The notes: generated by a model from the letters alone, not told the origin. A stretch of 64,000 bases of DNA from Paenibacillus sp. GM2 (GCF_900069005.2 NZ_LN831276.1:149874-213873); one strand, 5' to 3'. Counted from the stretch's first letter, positions 45,864-55,106 are shown. Numbers and translations: made by a program.

Positions 45864-46880
45864 CTATTTGCCCCGGTATTCTGTCAATGCGTTCAGCAGA
45901 GCCCTGATATAACCTATCGAATAGGCGTAGCCGACATTGTTGTAGTTCCATTTGATACAAGTATTAGGCCAGCTGGGATGAATATCTGGCTCAGCGCCTT
46001 CGAGAATCGGGACATGGTCAGGATTCAGGCAGCCGTCGTATCCCACTTTGTCCAGTTCGAGCAACAGCTTGAATATATTGATATCCCCGTCGTCCAATAA
46101 GGTTTCTTCAAAGGCTCGCGTGGTTGCCAGACTTCCTCTGACATTTCTTAAATGCACAAGAAATATCTTGCCTTTCCTTCCGTAGTTACTAACTTCATCC
46201 AGCACTAGCGAGCTGCCGCCTTCCTCTGCCCTAGTCCCTACGCAGTAGACATAACCGACATTTTTGCTTGGGAACAGGTCAATAATTCTGTGATAGCCAA
46301 GCCCGCCAAAAAGTGTTCCCGGGTGCGGAACATCGGAAGGATGCATGCCCAGCAAGACGTTGCTGGCCTCGGCTGCAGGAACCAGTTGCTTGTAGGCGTC
46401 ACAGAAACGGTCCAGCATTTTCTCATAGTTCTCCAGCGTAGTGTATGGAAGCTTTTCTTCTGTAAAAGAAATACTCTCTCCGCGGGCAATAGCTCCCCCT
46501 CTTTGCAGAGCGCGATACTTTATTGTTGAGTTCGGAAAAGTGTCGCCTTCAAACCTTTGCCTCGCTAAGGTAATTCCCGCCTCGCCAAATGCTTTTATCG
46601 CCTGGATTGAATTTTCGACTTCCCTTTCACTGCCTGGTTCATTATTCATAAATTTCTTGGTAATGTCGGGCAAGGTCACTCGATTAACATCCAAGCCAAA
46701 TGAACGGAGCCTTTTTCTTAAGGCCAGTATGGCGTCGAGATCCGGATACCCCTGCTCCTTTACACCCGGAAAGGCGTTGCCGCCGCCAAAATCAATGCAA
46801 TCCACCCCAAGCTGGCTTAATTGTTTTAATTCCTGGTCCGTAAAATCCGTCTTGTAAGAAGTAATTGAAATTCTCATCAT
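45864..46880 (-). CDS. Mannonate dehydratase-like enzyme (UxuA family)
   Basis: This 338-residue TIM-barrel protein begins MMRISITSYKTDFTDQELKQL and has the metal and substrate motifs of the mannonate dehydratase family: LLGMHPSDVPHPG, IFLVHLRNVRGSLATTRAFEETLLDDGDIN and CLNPDHVPILEGAEP. It would dehydrate a sugar acid (D-mannonate or a relative) to 2-keto-3-deoxygluconate. It is the first gene of the operon and is divergent from the LysR gene. It is shorter than classical UxuA (about 360), so a related aldonate may be the real substrate. Confidence 0.8.
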   Translation of the reverse strand: MMRISITSYKTDFTDQELKQLSQLGVDCIDFGGGNAFPGVKEQGYPDLDAILALRKRLRSFGLDVNRVTLPDITKKFMNNEPGSEREVENSIQAIKAFGEAGITLARQRFEGDTFPNSTIKYRALQRGGAIARGESISFTEEKLPYTTLENYEKMLDRFCDAYKQLVPAAEASNVLLGMHPSDVPHPGTLFGGLGYHRIIDLFPSKNVGYVYCVGTRAEEGGSSLVLDEVSNYGRKGKIFLVHLRNVRGSLATTRAFEETLLDDGDINIFKLLLELDKVGYDGCLNPDHVPILEGAEPDIHPSWPNTCIKWNYNNVGYAYSIGYIRALLNALTEYRGK

Positions 46881-46927
46881 CCTGGTCTTCTTCCCTTCCG
46901 TGGCCTACTAAATATTCCTGATCATTT

Positions 46928-46969
46928 ACAAAAGACGTCTTTTGTGAAAAAACTAACAAACCGTTTGTT
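46928..46969. promoter_or_regulatory. Two perfect palindromes, candidate operators
   Basis: ACAAAAGACGTCTTTTGT (46928-46945) is an 18-bp perfect palindrome. AACAAACCGTTTGTT (46955-46969) is a 15-bp inverted repeat around a central C. They are 27 bp apart centre to centre, between the divergent dehydratase and LysR genes, and are probably binding sites for the operon regulator. Confidence 0.6.
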
Positions 46970-46971
46970 TA

Positions 46972-46980
46972 TGGTATAAT
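46972..46980 (+). promoter_or_regulatory. Extended -10 promoter of the LysR gene
   Basis: TGGTATAAT is a perfect extended -10 box lying 96 bp upstream of the LysR start. No good -35 box is present, and the palindrome at 46955-46969 occupies that place, which fits a regulator-controlled promoter. Confidence 0.5.
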
Positions 46981-47076
46981 CATAAGTTGAATCCGCTTTC
47001 CTATAAAATATTGGTTTTTTATCGAGAATCGAAAAAAAATTTTATAGCAAATCACTTTAGATGGGGGGATCAGTTT

Positions 47077-47943
47077 ATGGATTTCAGGGATATCGCCATT
47101 CTGCAGCAGCTTTATAAAGAAAAAAACATAAAAAAGACAGCAGACCTTCTTTTTCTCTCACAGCCCGCCATTACCTATCGAATTCATCAATTAGAGAAGG
47201 AATTAAATACCGATATTCTGATCAGAGAGAAAAAGGGAGTTCAATTCACACTTGCCGGGGAATATTTGGTTGAACACAGCAGGGAGCTGTTGGCCGAACG
47301 GGATCGCATTATCGAACATATCCAAAACATGGGCGATGAAGTCCAAGGAACACTAAAAATTGGAGTGTCCAATAATTTTGCTCTCTATAAACTGCCTCCT
47401 ATTATTCGAAGATTCAGCCGAAAGTTCCCCAAAGTAAAAATAATGCTTAAAACCGGATTAGGAAGAGAGATTCTGAAAGAGCTTGAGAACGGCGATATAT
47501 ATATTGGGATTGAAAGCGGAGGGCACCGGTGGGTCGGGCAGAAAACCCTGATTGACCGCAGTAAAATATGTATGATATCAAAAAATAAATTCCGTCTGGA
47601 AGATTTGCCGCAGCAGCCTTTGATCTATGTTGGAACTCCCTCTGTTGAGAGGGTCTTTAATGTATGGTGGCCGCGCAGATTCCACTCCGTTCCGCAGATC
47701 GTAATCAGAACAGATTATGTCGAGACCTGCAAACATATGGTTATGAACGGGCTAGGCACGGCATTTGTCCCTTCCTTCTGCCTGGAAGAGAATGATCCCT
47801 TATTTATCGAAGAAATTCAAACGGAAGATATGGATGAAGAATTTTACACAGAAAGCTGGATCAACTACAAGGAGTCTTCCCTGGAATTATCCGTCGTCAA
47901 AGAATTCGTAAACTTTATGATTGCGGATAATAAGGCTAATTAA
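47077..47943 (+). CDS. LysR-family transcriptional regulator
   Basis: This LysR-type regulator of about 288 residues has an N-terminal winged helix (DIAILQQLYKEKNIKKTADLLFLSQPAITYRIHQLEKELNTDIL) and a periplasmic-binding-like effector domain. The ATG at 47077 follows GGGGGG. It is divergent from the sugar-acid operon and probably activates or represses it with a sugar-acid co-inducer. Confidence 0.92.
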   Translation: MDFRDIAILQQLYKEKNIKKTADLLFLSQPAITYRIHQLEKELNTDILIREKKGVQFTLAGEYLVEHSRELLAERDRIIEHIQNMGDEVQGTLKIGVSNNFALYKLPPIIRRFSRKFPKVKIMLKTGLGREILKELENGDIYIGIESGGHRWVGQKTLIDRSKICMISKNKFRLEDLPQQPLIYVGTPSVERVFNVWWPRRFHSVPQIVIRTDYVETCKHMVMNGLGTAFVPSFCLEENDPLFIEEIQTEDMDEEFYTESWINYKESSLELSVVKEFVNFMIADNKAN

Positions 47944-48033
47944 CTTGAAGCTGGGCATTGCCGTTCATGAACTGGCGTATATTCTGGTGCTGAATCTCTT
48001 CTCGGTGGAGAGTTATTATGAAAGGAGTATAAA

Positions 48034-48468
48034 ATGCTTAATAGAAAAGCTGCGAAGAACGACTACGAGCTTATTTTGGAGCTATGGGAGAGGTCGGTTA
48101 TAGCTACCCATCATTTTTTGGCGGTCGATGATAGGCTTAAGCTAAAGGAAGAGATTCCTTCATATTTTCCCAATCTTGATGTCCGGCTGTGGTATATTGA
48201 AGATCAATTGATCGGATTCTCGGGGGTTCATCAATCCCATCTCGAAATGTTATTTCTAGATCCCGATCTGACCGGAAAAGGATATGGGACACAAATGATC
48301 CGCTCTTTGATCGAAGATTATGGAGTAACGAGTGTGGATGTGAATAAAGACAATGAAAACGCCACACGATTCTATTTAAAAAGCAGCTTTACCGTGGTTA
48401 GCGAGAAACCGACCGATGGCGAGGGCCGCCCCTATCCAATCCTGAATTTAAAATTAAAATCCCGATGA
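48034..48468 (+). CDS. GNAT-family acetyltransferase (YjaB-like)
   Basis: This 144-residue acetyltransferase begins RKAAKNDYELILELWERSVIATHHFL and has the acetyl-CoA loop LDPDLTGKGYGTQMIRSLI, then VDVNKDNENATRFYLKSSF, as in YjaB-type enzymes. AAAGGAG precedes the ATG. The acceptor is unknown. It lies after the LysR gene but 90 bp away, so co-transcription is possible. Confidence 0.88.
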   Translation: MLNRKAAKNDYELILELWERSVIATHHFLAVDDRLKLKEEIPSYFPNLDVRLWYIEDQLIGFSGVHQSHLEMLFLDPDLTGKGYGTQMIRSLIEDYGVTSVDVNKDNENATRFYLKSSFTVVSEKPTDGEGRPYPILNLKLKSR

Positions 48469-48489
48469 TCACATAATCATCGGGATTTT
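48456..48489. terminator. Bidirectional terminator
   Basis: AAAATCCCGATGAT and ATCATCGGGATTTT form a perfect 14-bp stem that includes the acetyltransferase stop region. It serves that gene and the importer operon on the minus strand. Confidence 0.88.
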
Positions 48490-48499
48490 ACTATATCTC

Positions 48500-49348
48500 C
48501 TACCCCTTCAACCCCGTTGTCGATATGCCTTCCACGAAGTATTTCTGGGCGAAGAAGAAGAGCAGAATGCAAGGAACAATACTGACTACAGACATCGCCA
48601 GCACCTGGTTCCAGGATACGGCCGAGGATGCGTCCAGGGATAGACGCAAACCCAGCGATACGGTAAATCTCTTCACACTGCTGATATAGATAATCGAGTT
48701 AAAGAAGTCATTCCATGTCCACATAAACTGGAAGATGCCCACGGAGAAGATCGCCGGTTTACAAAGCGGCATCAACACCCGCGTCAATACTGTAAAGGAG
48801 TTGCAGCCATCAATCGTCGCGGCTTCGTCCAAATCACGTGGAAGACCGCGCAGGAACTGAATCATCATGTATACGAAGAAGGCCCCCGTTGCGAAAGCCG
48901 CCGGAACAATAAATGGCAAGTAGGTATCCAGCCATTTCATCTTGTTAAACAAAATGTAGCGTGGAATCATAATAGAAGCATTCGGCAGCATAAGCGTAGC
49001 GATCATGATTGAGAACAGCGCTGTTTTCATAGGGAACTCAAATCTGGCGAAGCCGTAGGCAACGATCACGCTGGAAATAATCGTGAACAGCACCGTTGGC
49101 ACAACCAGGAGCAATGTATTAATGAAGAAATCATTAAATCCGTATTGTCCGGTGCCCTGCCAACCCAATGTGTAGGAATCCCACACCAAGGTCGTTGGCA
49201 TCAGCTTGCTGGAGCCAAATATTTCAGCATTCGTCTTGAAGGATGACGCGAACAGCCAGATGAGCGGGTATACCATTACGAAGCCAAGAATAATTAGAAA
49301 AGAATAATTGAGTATCGTGCTGGACCTGCTGCTGGAATCTTTCATCAT
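48500..49348 (-). CDS. Sugar ABC importer permease, MalG type
   Basis: This 282-residue permease has six membrane segments, the EAA loop DEAATIDGCNSFTVLTRVLMPLCKP and the ending KYFVEGISTTGLKG. The ATG follows the previous stop codon directly, with GGGAGAGG inside the preceding gene's end, so translation is coupled. It belongs to the MalFG/UgpAE-like group rather than the LplB/YtcP group used by the other two importers. Confidence 0.92.
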   Translation of the reverse strand: MMKDSSSRSSTILNYSFLIILGFVMVYPLIWLFASSFKTNAEIFGSSKLMPTTLVWDSYTLGWQGTGQYGFNDFFINTLLLVVPTVLFTIISSVIVAYGFARFEFPMKTALFSIMIATLMLPNASIMIPRYILFNKMKWLDTYLPFIVPAAFATGAFFVYMMIQFLRGLPRDLDEAATIDGCNSFTVLTRVLMPLCKPAIFSVGIFQFMWTWNDFFNSIIYISSVKRFTVSLGLRLSLDASSAVSWNQVLAMSVVSIVPCILLFFFAQKYFVEGISTTGLKG

Positions 49349-50290
49349 TTATCCTCTCCCGTCCTCATAATATACCCAGCTGTTGGATGTCTTGAAGATA
49401 ATCGCCGTAACGACCATAATAATCATGAACAAAATCCAGGAAAGAGCCGAAGCATAACCCATTTTAAAGAAGCTAAAGGCCTCTTCATACAGCTTCAACG
49501 CATAAAGGAAGGTTGACTTCATCGGTCCGCCGTTTGTGATGACAAACGCTCCGGTGAATTCCTGAAAGGCGTTAACCATCTGCATGACCAGATTGAATAA
49601 TACGATAGGCGTAAGCAGCGGCACCGTAATCTTAAAGAACATGCCCGGCTTGGAAGCACCATCGATCGCCCCGGCTTCATATAAATCCTTAGGGATCTGC
49701 TGCAGACCGGCCAGAAATAACACCATGGATGAACCGAATTGCCATACGGTAAGCAAGCCGAGTGTATACAGAGCCACATCCGGACTGCCAAGCCAATCAA
49801 CCGGACCGATATGCAAATAGCTCAGCAGATTGTTGATAACCCCTTCCTTCATGAACAAGAAGCGCCATAATACAGAGATTGCGACGCTCCCGCCCAGAAT
49901 GGAAGGCAAATAGTACACCGTTCTGAAGATGTTAATCCCCTTTAGCTTTGCGCTAAGCAGCACGGCGATGAACAGCGCAAAAGCCAGCTTCACGGGAACA
50001 GCGAGCAACACATATATCCCTGTCACCTTTAATGATTGATAGAACTCTGGATCCGCTGTAAAGATCTTAATATAGTTGTCCAGGCCGATAAATTTAGGAG
50101 TGCTGACCATATTGTAATCCGTGAACGAATAGTACAAGGATGATAGAAACGGATAAAATTGAAAGATTAGCAAGCCTATAATCCAAGGTGCGATGTATAA
50201 CAGTCCGATGTACTGGTAGTTTTTCTTGGCCTTTATCTTGTGTCCCGTCTGACTCTGTGGCTTGGTCCATGCAGTTGGAGACATAGACAT
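49349..50290 (-). CDS. Sugar ABC importer permease, MalF/UgpA type
   Basis: This 313-residue permease has six membrane segments (for example LLYIAPWIIGLLIFQFYPFLSSLYYS). The EAA loop is YEAGAIDGASKPGMFFKITVPLLTP. It lies between the binding-protein gene (53 bp upstream) and the MalG-type gene (directly downstream). Confidence 0.92.
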   Translation of the reverse strand: MSMSPTAWTKPQSQTGHKIKAKKNYQYIGLLYIAPWIIGLLIFQFYPFLSSLYYSFTDYNMVSTPKFIGLDNYIKIFTADPEFYQSLKVTGIYVLLAVPVKLAFALFIAVLLSAKLKGINIFRTVYYLPSILGGSVAISVLWRFLFMKEGVINNLLSYLHIGPVDWLGSPDVALYTLGLLTVWQFGSSMVLFLAGLQQIPKDLYEAGAIDGASKPGMFFKITVPLLTPIVLFNLVMQMVNAFQEFTGAFVITNGGPMKSTFLYALKLYEEAFSFFKMGYASALSWILFMIIMVVTAIIFKTSNSWVYYEDGRG

Positions 50291-50343
50291 AACGGACTCT
50301 CTCCCTTCCTACCCTACGAGCTCTCACATGATTCGCTGCTTAA

Positions 50344-51684
50344 CTATCTGTTCTTGATCTCCTCAAGCTTGGATGTCAGACTGGATATCAATTCATCCGC
50401 AGCCTGTTCCGGTGTTGATTTTCCATAGCTAACCTTCTGAATAATATCTTCAAGTACTTTCTGCACTTCCGAGTTGTTCGCGATGCTATTGTCAACGATC
50501 CCCGCATGGCTAAGGCCTAATTCAACTGCATTCGTAATCGCCGGATCGATCTTGCCTGCCGCAACTGCTGCCGCTTGAGCCGATTTCACCGGTGGAACAG
50601 ATCGTACATCCCCCAGGATCGCAGCCGCATCCGGATCATTCATGAACCAGTTCAAAAATTTAACCGCTTCCTCCTGATGCTTGCTCTTGTTGCTAATGGC
50701 GAACAATTGGGAAGGTCTGACCAGAACGCCCGAGTCTTTGGCTTCTTTGGCGATTACCGGAAGGCTGGTAACGATCTCTACATCATCCGGCAGGACGGTC
50801 TTGAGCGATAGCATCGTACTGCTCATGGACGGAGCCATCGGGATCTCCTGATTAATCCACTTCGGATTCTGATCGATTTTGCCGAAGAACAGATCGCTCT
50901 CTCCGATCGGCTGGTATACGCCAGCTTCCATCGCCTTATGAAGCCACTCAAAGCTTGCCGTAGCATCCTCTTTACTGAAGCCTACGGTGTAGTCCTCGTT
51001 CACCCATTGATTGCCCGTTCGCTGCTTCAACATCGTGATCATATCCTGGCGCAATGCCGCGTGGTCGGCGAGCAGCAAATATTTGGAGCTGTCCTCCGCA
51101 TGCAGCTTCTTCCCGGCTTCATAGATAGAATCCCAGTCCCATTGCGTATCGACTGCGATGCCCAGCTTGTCCGCCAGCGTCTTGTTAATAATCATGCAAT
51201 AGGCATTCACACCGGTAGGCACAGCTACCAGCTTACCGTCGTATTGACCAAAGTTGTTCAGGAAGTTCGAATCGAACCCACTTAAGTCAAAGCTCGAAAA
51301 GTCCTTCAAATCAACGAAGAAGTCTCCCTTGCTGGTCAACTCCTGCAGCCATGGCAAGTCAAGCTGCATGATGTCAGCAGAGGTCTCACCGGACAGCTGG
51401 GTCTTGATCTTCTGCTCATACCCGTCAAAGCCTTGATATTCTGCTTCGATGGTCACATTCGGGGCTATTTGTTTGTAAGCCTCGATTGCGGCAATTGTAG
51501 CCGCGTGTCTATCCTCTCCCCCCCACCAGCTGAAACGCAGGGTAACTTTCTTATCTCCTTCCGCTGGGCCAGCATTCGCTTTTCCATCCTCTGATTTGCT
51601 ATTCCCCCCGGAACAACCACTAAGAAGGACAAGAACCATCACCGTGGCAATAAATGCCAGTCCTACTTTTTTTCCTCTCATCAT
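50344..51684 (-). CDS. Sugar-binding lipoprotein (family 1 SBP)
   Basis: This lipoprotein of about 446 residues has a signal peptide with lipobox VLLSGCSGG and a family 1 binding-protein body (VTLRFSWWGGEDRHAATIAAIEAYKQ, SADIMQLDLPWLQEL, AVKFLNWFMNDPDAAAILGDVRSVPP). The ATG at 51684 has AAAGGAGA seven bases upstream. It is the first gene of the third importer operon. A cre-like site lies about 100 bp upstream, which suggests glucose repression. The substrate is not identifiable. Confidence 0.92.
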   Translation of the reverse strand: MMRGKKVGLAFIATVMVLVLLSGCSGGNSKSEDGKANAGPAEGDKKVTLRFSWWGGEDRHAATIAAIEAYKQIAPNVTIEAEYQGFDGYEQKIKTQLSGETSADIMQLDLPWLQELTSKGDFFVDLKDFSSFDLSGFDSNFLNNFGQYDGKLVAVPTGVNAYCMIINKTLADKLGIAVDTQWDWDSIYEAGKKLHAEDSSKYLLLADHAALRQDMITMLKQRTGNQWVNEDYTVGFSKEDATASFEWLHKAMEAGVYQPIGESDLFFGKIDQNPKWINQEIPMAPSMSSTMLSLKTVLPDDVEIVTSLPVIAKEAKDSGVLVRPSQLFAISNKSKHQEEAVKFLNWFMNDPDAAAILGDVRSVPPVKSAQAAAVAAGKIDPAITNAVELGLSHAGIVDNSIANNSEVQKVLEDIIQKVSYGKSTPEQAADELISSLTSKLEEIKNR

Positions 51685-51782
51685 CTCATGTCTCCTTTGT
51701 CCACATTTTCTTTCCATTGGGATGAGACCGTGTAAGTCTCTATAGAGTGAAACGCTAGAGTTGATCTGGATCGCTGATTATT

Positions 51783-51795
51783 TGTAAGCGTTTCA
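51783..51795. promoter_or_regulatory. cre site between the importer and two-component genes
   Basis: TGTAAGCGTTTCA matches the catabolite-responsive element consensus well. It lies 99 bp upstream of the binding-protein gene (minus strand) and 222 bp upstream of the response regulator (plus). CcpA control of the importer is likely. The rest of the 332-bp gap holds an inverted repeat GTAAAAA/TTTTTAC (51893-51912) and a TATAAT at 51965. Confidence 0.6.
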
Positions 51796-52016
51796 TTAAT
51801 TATGCGGCCGATTTCCCTTTTTTTTAAGGTAGCCCATCTTAGAAAAAGGTATCATTTATACACTGTATATCGGTTCCAGGTATCTTATTGTTGTAAAAAG
51901 AATCATTTTTACAGCATTCCGCAATCTTTTAAAATCGCTTACATTACAAATACAGTGACTCTGATATAATTACTGTAAGCTGCTAAAGAGTTCCTTAAAA
52001 TACATGAGGTGAAATG

Positions 52017-52778
52017 ATGTATAATCTTCTAATTGTCGATGACGAGGCGGAGACGCGTGAAGCCTTAGCCATTTATTTTCCCTGGAATGATATTGGCTTC
52101 CAAATTGTTGGCCAGGTCAATAACGGACTGGAAGCCCTCCAATTCATAGACGGAGAGGAACGCGTAGATATTGTTTTTACTGATATTAAAATGCCCGTTA
52201 TGTCCGGAATCGAATTAGCGGAGAATTTATATAACCATAAGCAAAATATTAAGATTGTATTTCTTAGCGGATATCGGGATTTCGAATATGCCAGGCAGGC
52301 GCTGCATTACCGGGTCATGAATTATGTGCTCAAGCCGGCCAAATATCATGTGCTGATGGATGTATTCGTTAAGCTTCGTAACGAAATGGAGGCGGGAGGA
52401 ACTTCTTTAGAATCGGAGGATACCGCACCGGATTATAGCTATAGCAAGGGTGACGAGAGCCTGGTCATCAAGAAAGTGAAGGAATACGTGAAGCAGAACT
52501 ACAAGGAGGCTACGCTTGAGGAAGTGGCTCGGCAGGTTTATATGAACGCCAACTATCTCAGCTTTTTCTTTAAACAGAAGACGGGACAGAACTTCTCTGA
52601 CTACCTGATTCAGACCAAGATGGAGATGGCTCTCCACCTGCTGCAGGATTTCAATTATAAAACCTATGAGATCAGCGAGATGGTCGGCTACAGCAACGCC
52701 AAAAATTTCACTCGGACTTTTAAAAGTTATTATGGGAAGACGCCTAGTGAATACCGGAGTGGACAAGCCTCTATATGA
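52017..52778 (+). CDS. Short YesN-type AraC response regulator
   Basis: This regulator has about 253 residues, half the length of the other two in the window. The receiver domain (acidic DDEAE near 8-12, phosphoacceptor Asp56 in FTDIKMP, Lys in YVLKPAKY) joins the AraC double helix-turn-helix (YMNANYLSFFFKQKTGQNFSDYL, NAKNFTRTFKSYYGKTPSEYR) by a linker of only about 40 residues. The ATG at 52017 follows GAGGTG. Its stop overlaps the kinase start (ATGA). Confidence 0.92.
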   Translation: MYNLLIVDDEAETREALAIYFPWNDIGFQIVGQVNNGLEALQFIDGEERVDIVFTDIKMPVMSGIELAENLYNHKQNIKIVFLSGYRDFEYARQALHYRVMNYVLKPAKYHVLMDVFVKLRNEMEAGGTSLESEDTAPDYSYSKGDESLVIKKVKEYVKQNYKEATLEEVARQVYMNANYLSFFFKQKTGQNFSDYLIQTKMEMALHLLQDFNYKTYEISEMVGYSNAKNFTRTFKSYYGKTPSEYRSGQASI

Positions 52779-54535
52779 GAGAGAAATATTTTATTAAGCA
52801 GCTGATGACTTTTCTGATCCCATTGCTCATCCCTATCATTATTCTCGGCTCGCTCTCTACCATTTCGGTACAGCATGATATTAAGGCAGATATTAATCAG
52901 AACAGCAGCTTCCTGCTGCTGCAATCGCAGACCCAACTGGAAATGATTCTGAATGAGTTGGATACGTTGTATCTGGCTCTGTATGATAATACGAATATTT
53001 TCAATGAGTTGTCTTCTGTGCTCAAAAATCCCTCTTACACCTATGAGAGTTCGACAGCCAATTCGATTATTTCCAGCTTTCTGAATGCTTTTACGAGCTC
53101 CAAGCCCTATATTCAATCCTTCTATCTGTATGTAGACAATCCATATCATCGATTCCTGTCCTCTGTTGATGGGCTGGTGACCTTGGATCATTTCTATGAT
53201 ACGGCTTGGTATAGCGAGTTCATGGAATATTCCGGACCAGCAACAAAGTGGACGGAACGCAGAAATATCCGCTTCTATGATTTCGAGAATGACCCAACGG
53301 CTATTGTCACCTTCTATAATGTACTGGTACCGCAGAAAATTGGTATTATTCTTAACATTCGGCCCAAGTATATTGAGAATCTGCTCGACGACATTACAAC
53401 CTATGACGGACAGCAATTATTTGTATTAAATGAAGAGAATAAGGTGATCTTCTCCAATCATTCGGGCGAGTTGCTTCAGGCTAAAGACATTTACTGGATT
53501 GCGAATCAGCCGGCATCGGTCTTCGATCTGAATACCTCACAGGGATTGGTTAATGTGACCAAAGTGGAGTCGGAGCGCTATAAGTGGAAGTATGTCTCGG
53601 CCATACCGCATTCGGATCTGTATAAGACGCCGACGCGAATTTTTAAATACACGCTGCTGTTTGCCGTGATCGCTATCATATGCGGATTCATTCTGACCTA
53701 CTATGTTGTGCGCCGCAACTTTAACCAGCTCAAGATGATCCGGCTGCTGATCAAATCGGCTGAGGATCGCCATGTTCCACTGAAGCCGCCGGCGAAGATC
53801 AAAGATCAATATTCATATATTATCCATGATATGATGACGCATTTTATTGAGCACCGCTATATCCATACCCAGCTGCTGGAGAAAAAGTACAGACTCCAGG
53901 TTATGGAGTTGCTTGCCCTACAGTCGCAGATTAACCCCCACTTCCTCTATAACACCTTGCATTCCGTGTATTGGGAGTCGGTCGCACTGACAGGCCAGCC
54001 AAACAAGGCAAGCGAGATGATTGAGGACCTGTCCGATATTCTCTCCTACTCCTTCAGTAATCCAACCCGGACAGTGACTTGGGGCGAGGAGATCGCCAAT
54101 GCGATCAGTTACATCAATATTCAGAAGAAAAGGTATAAGGACAAGTTCGATGTGATCTATGAGTACGATGAGGAGATTACCGAATTATCGACGATGAAGC
54201 TGATTCTACAGCCACTGTTGGAGAACAGCATCTATCACGGCATTAAGGAGAAGGACGGGCCTGGCCTGATTAAGGTGAAGCTTGCGAGGAGGTTCGAGCG
54301 GCTGCGTATCACAGTAACGGATAATGGAATCGGTATCCCGCCCCATTCGTTGACCGAAGTGATGCGGCGGCTCGATATCGATGAGGAGCGCACCAAGCAT
54401 GTGGGGCTATTTAATACAAACAAACGCCTGAAGCTCAGGTATAATGAGCTCTACCACCTGCGTATCCGCAGCAAGCAAGGCTTTGGGACGATGGTAGAGA
54501 TCACCATCCCTATCGAAGAAGACCGGCATGGTTAA
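52775..54535 (+). CDS. YesM-type sensor histidine kinase
   Basis: This 586-residue kinase has a first membrane segment at about 8-28 (LMTFLIPLLIPIIILGSLST), an extracellular sensor, a second segment near 290-310 and a linker. Phosphoacceptor His389 lies in LQSQINPHFLYNT, with HATPase motifs (LILQPLLENSIYHGI, VTDNGIGIP) and the end EITIPIEEDRHG. It overlaps the response regulator by 4 bp, so translation is coupled. Part of its 3' end is duplicated downstream at 54775. Confidence 0.92.
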   Translation: MREKYFIKQLMTFLIPLLIPIIILGSLSTISVQHDIKADINQNSSFLLLQSQTQLEMILNELDTLYLALYDNTNIFNELSSVLKNPSYTYESSTANSIISSFLNAFTSSKPYIQSFYLYVDNPYHRFLSSVDGLVTLDHFYDTAWYSEFMEYSGPATKWTERRNIRFYDFENDPTAIVTFYNVLVPQKIGIILNIRPKYIENLLDDITTYDGQQLFVLNEENKVIFSNHSGELLQAKDIYWIANQPASVFDLNTSQGLVNVTKVESERYKWKYVSAIPHSDLYKTPTRIFKYTLLFAVIAIICGFILTYYVVRRNFNQLKMIRLLIKSAEDRHVPLKPPAKIKDQYSYIIHDMMTHFIEHRYIHTQLLEKKYRLQVMELLALQSQINPHFLYNTLHSVYWESVALTGQPNKASEMIEDLSDILSYSFSNPTRTVTWGEEIANAISYINIQKKRYKDKFDVIYEYDEEITELSTMKLILQPLLENSIYHGIKEKDGPGLIKVKLARRFERLRITVTDNGIGIPPHSLTEVMRRLDIDEERTKHVGLFNTNKRLKLRYNELYHLRIRSKQGFGTMVEITIPIEEDRHG

Positions 54536-54568
54536 TCCTGTCGGTCTTCTTTGCCTTTACAGTAGTTC

Positions 54569-55106
54569 TAACGAAACTGGGAAGCGTTATTGGGGGCAAA
54601 AACGGCCTTCGGATATTTTAACGAAACTGACAATCGCTATTCCGGCTATTTCACCCTCTAAAGCTTGCATTTCCCGCCAATAACGATTCTGTAGTTTCGT
54701 TAGTTCTAAATTACCCTTGTTTTCGGGGAAATAGCGTTATGGAGTTTCGTTAGAAGGATCGGTGGCTCAGGGGAACAAACGTTGAAGCTCAGGTATAACG
54801 AGCTCTCCCCCCTGCGTATCCGCAGCAAGCAAGGCTTTGGGACGATGCTAGAGATTACCATCCCTATCGAAGAAGACCGGCATGGAAAATCCCGTCGAAC
54901 TTTTTTGGCCTTTACAGTAGTTCTAACGAAACTGGGAAGCGTTATTGGGGGCAAAAACGGCCTTCGGATATTTTAACGAAACTGACAATCGCTATTCCGG
55001 CCATTTCACCCTCTAAAGCTCGCATTTCCCGCCAATAACGATATATAGTTTCGTTAGTTCCAAATCCCCCTCGTTTTCGGGAAAATAGCGTTATGGAGTT
55101 TCGTTA
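54569..55106. repeat. Two ABB'A' palindromic elements
   Basis: Copies are 54569-54752 (184 bp) and 54924-55106 (183 bp). Half-sites begin at 54569 and 54619 and end at 54702 and 54752; the second copy has 50/83/50 spacing. All half-sites begin TAACGAAACT. They lie in the gap between the kinase and AraC genes, which converge. Confidence 0.92.
54784..54976 (+). pseudogene. Duplicated 3' fragment of the histidine kinase gene
   Basis: The frame encodes LKLRYNELSPLRIRSK and GFGTMLEITIPIEEDRHG, nearly identical to the last residues of the upstream kinase. The original stop is lost and the frame runs into the duplicated repeat. It has no start signal and only about 38 homologous codons, so it is a remnant of the tandem duplication. 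Confidence 0.85.

Noticed and set aside
47944-48033. Short frame between the LysR and acetyltransferase genes
   Set aside because: It has no start signal, overlaps the acetyltransferase start in another frame and matches nothing recognisable.
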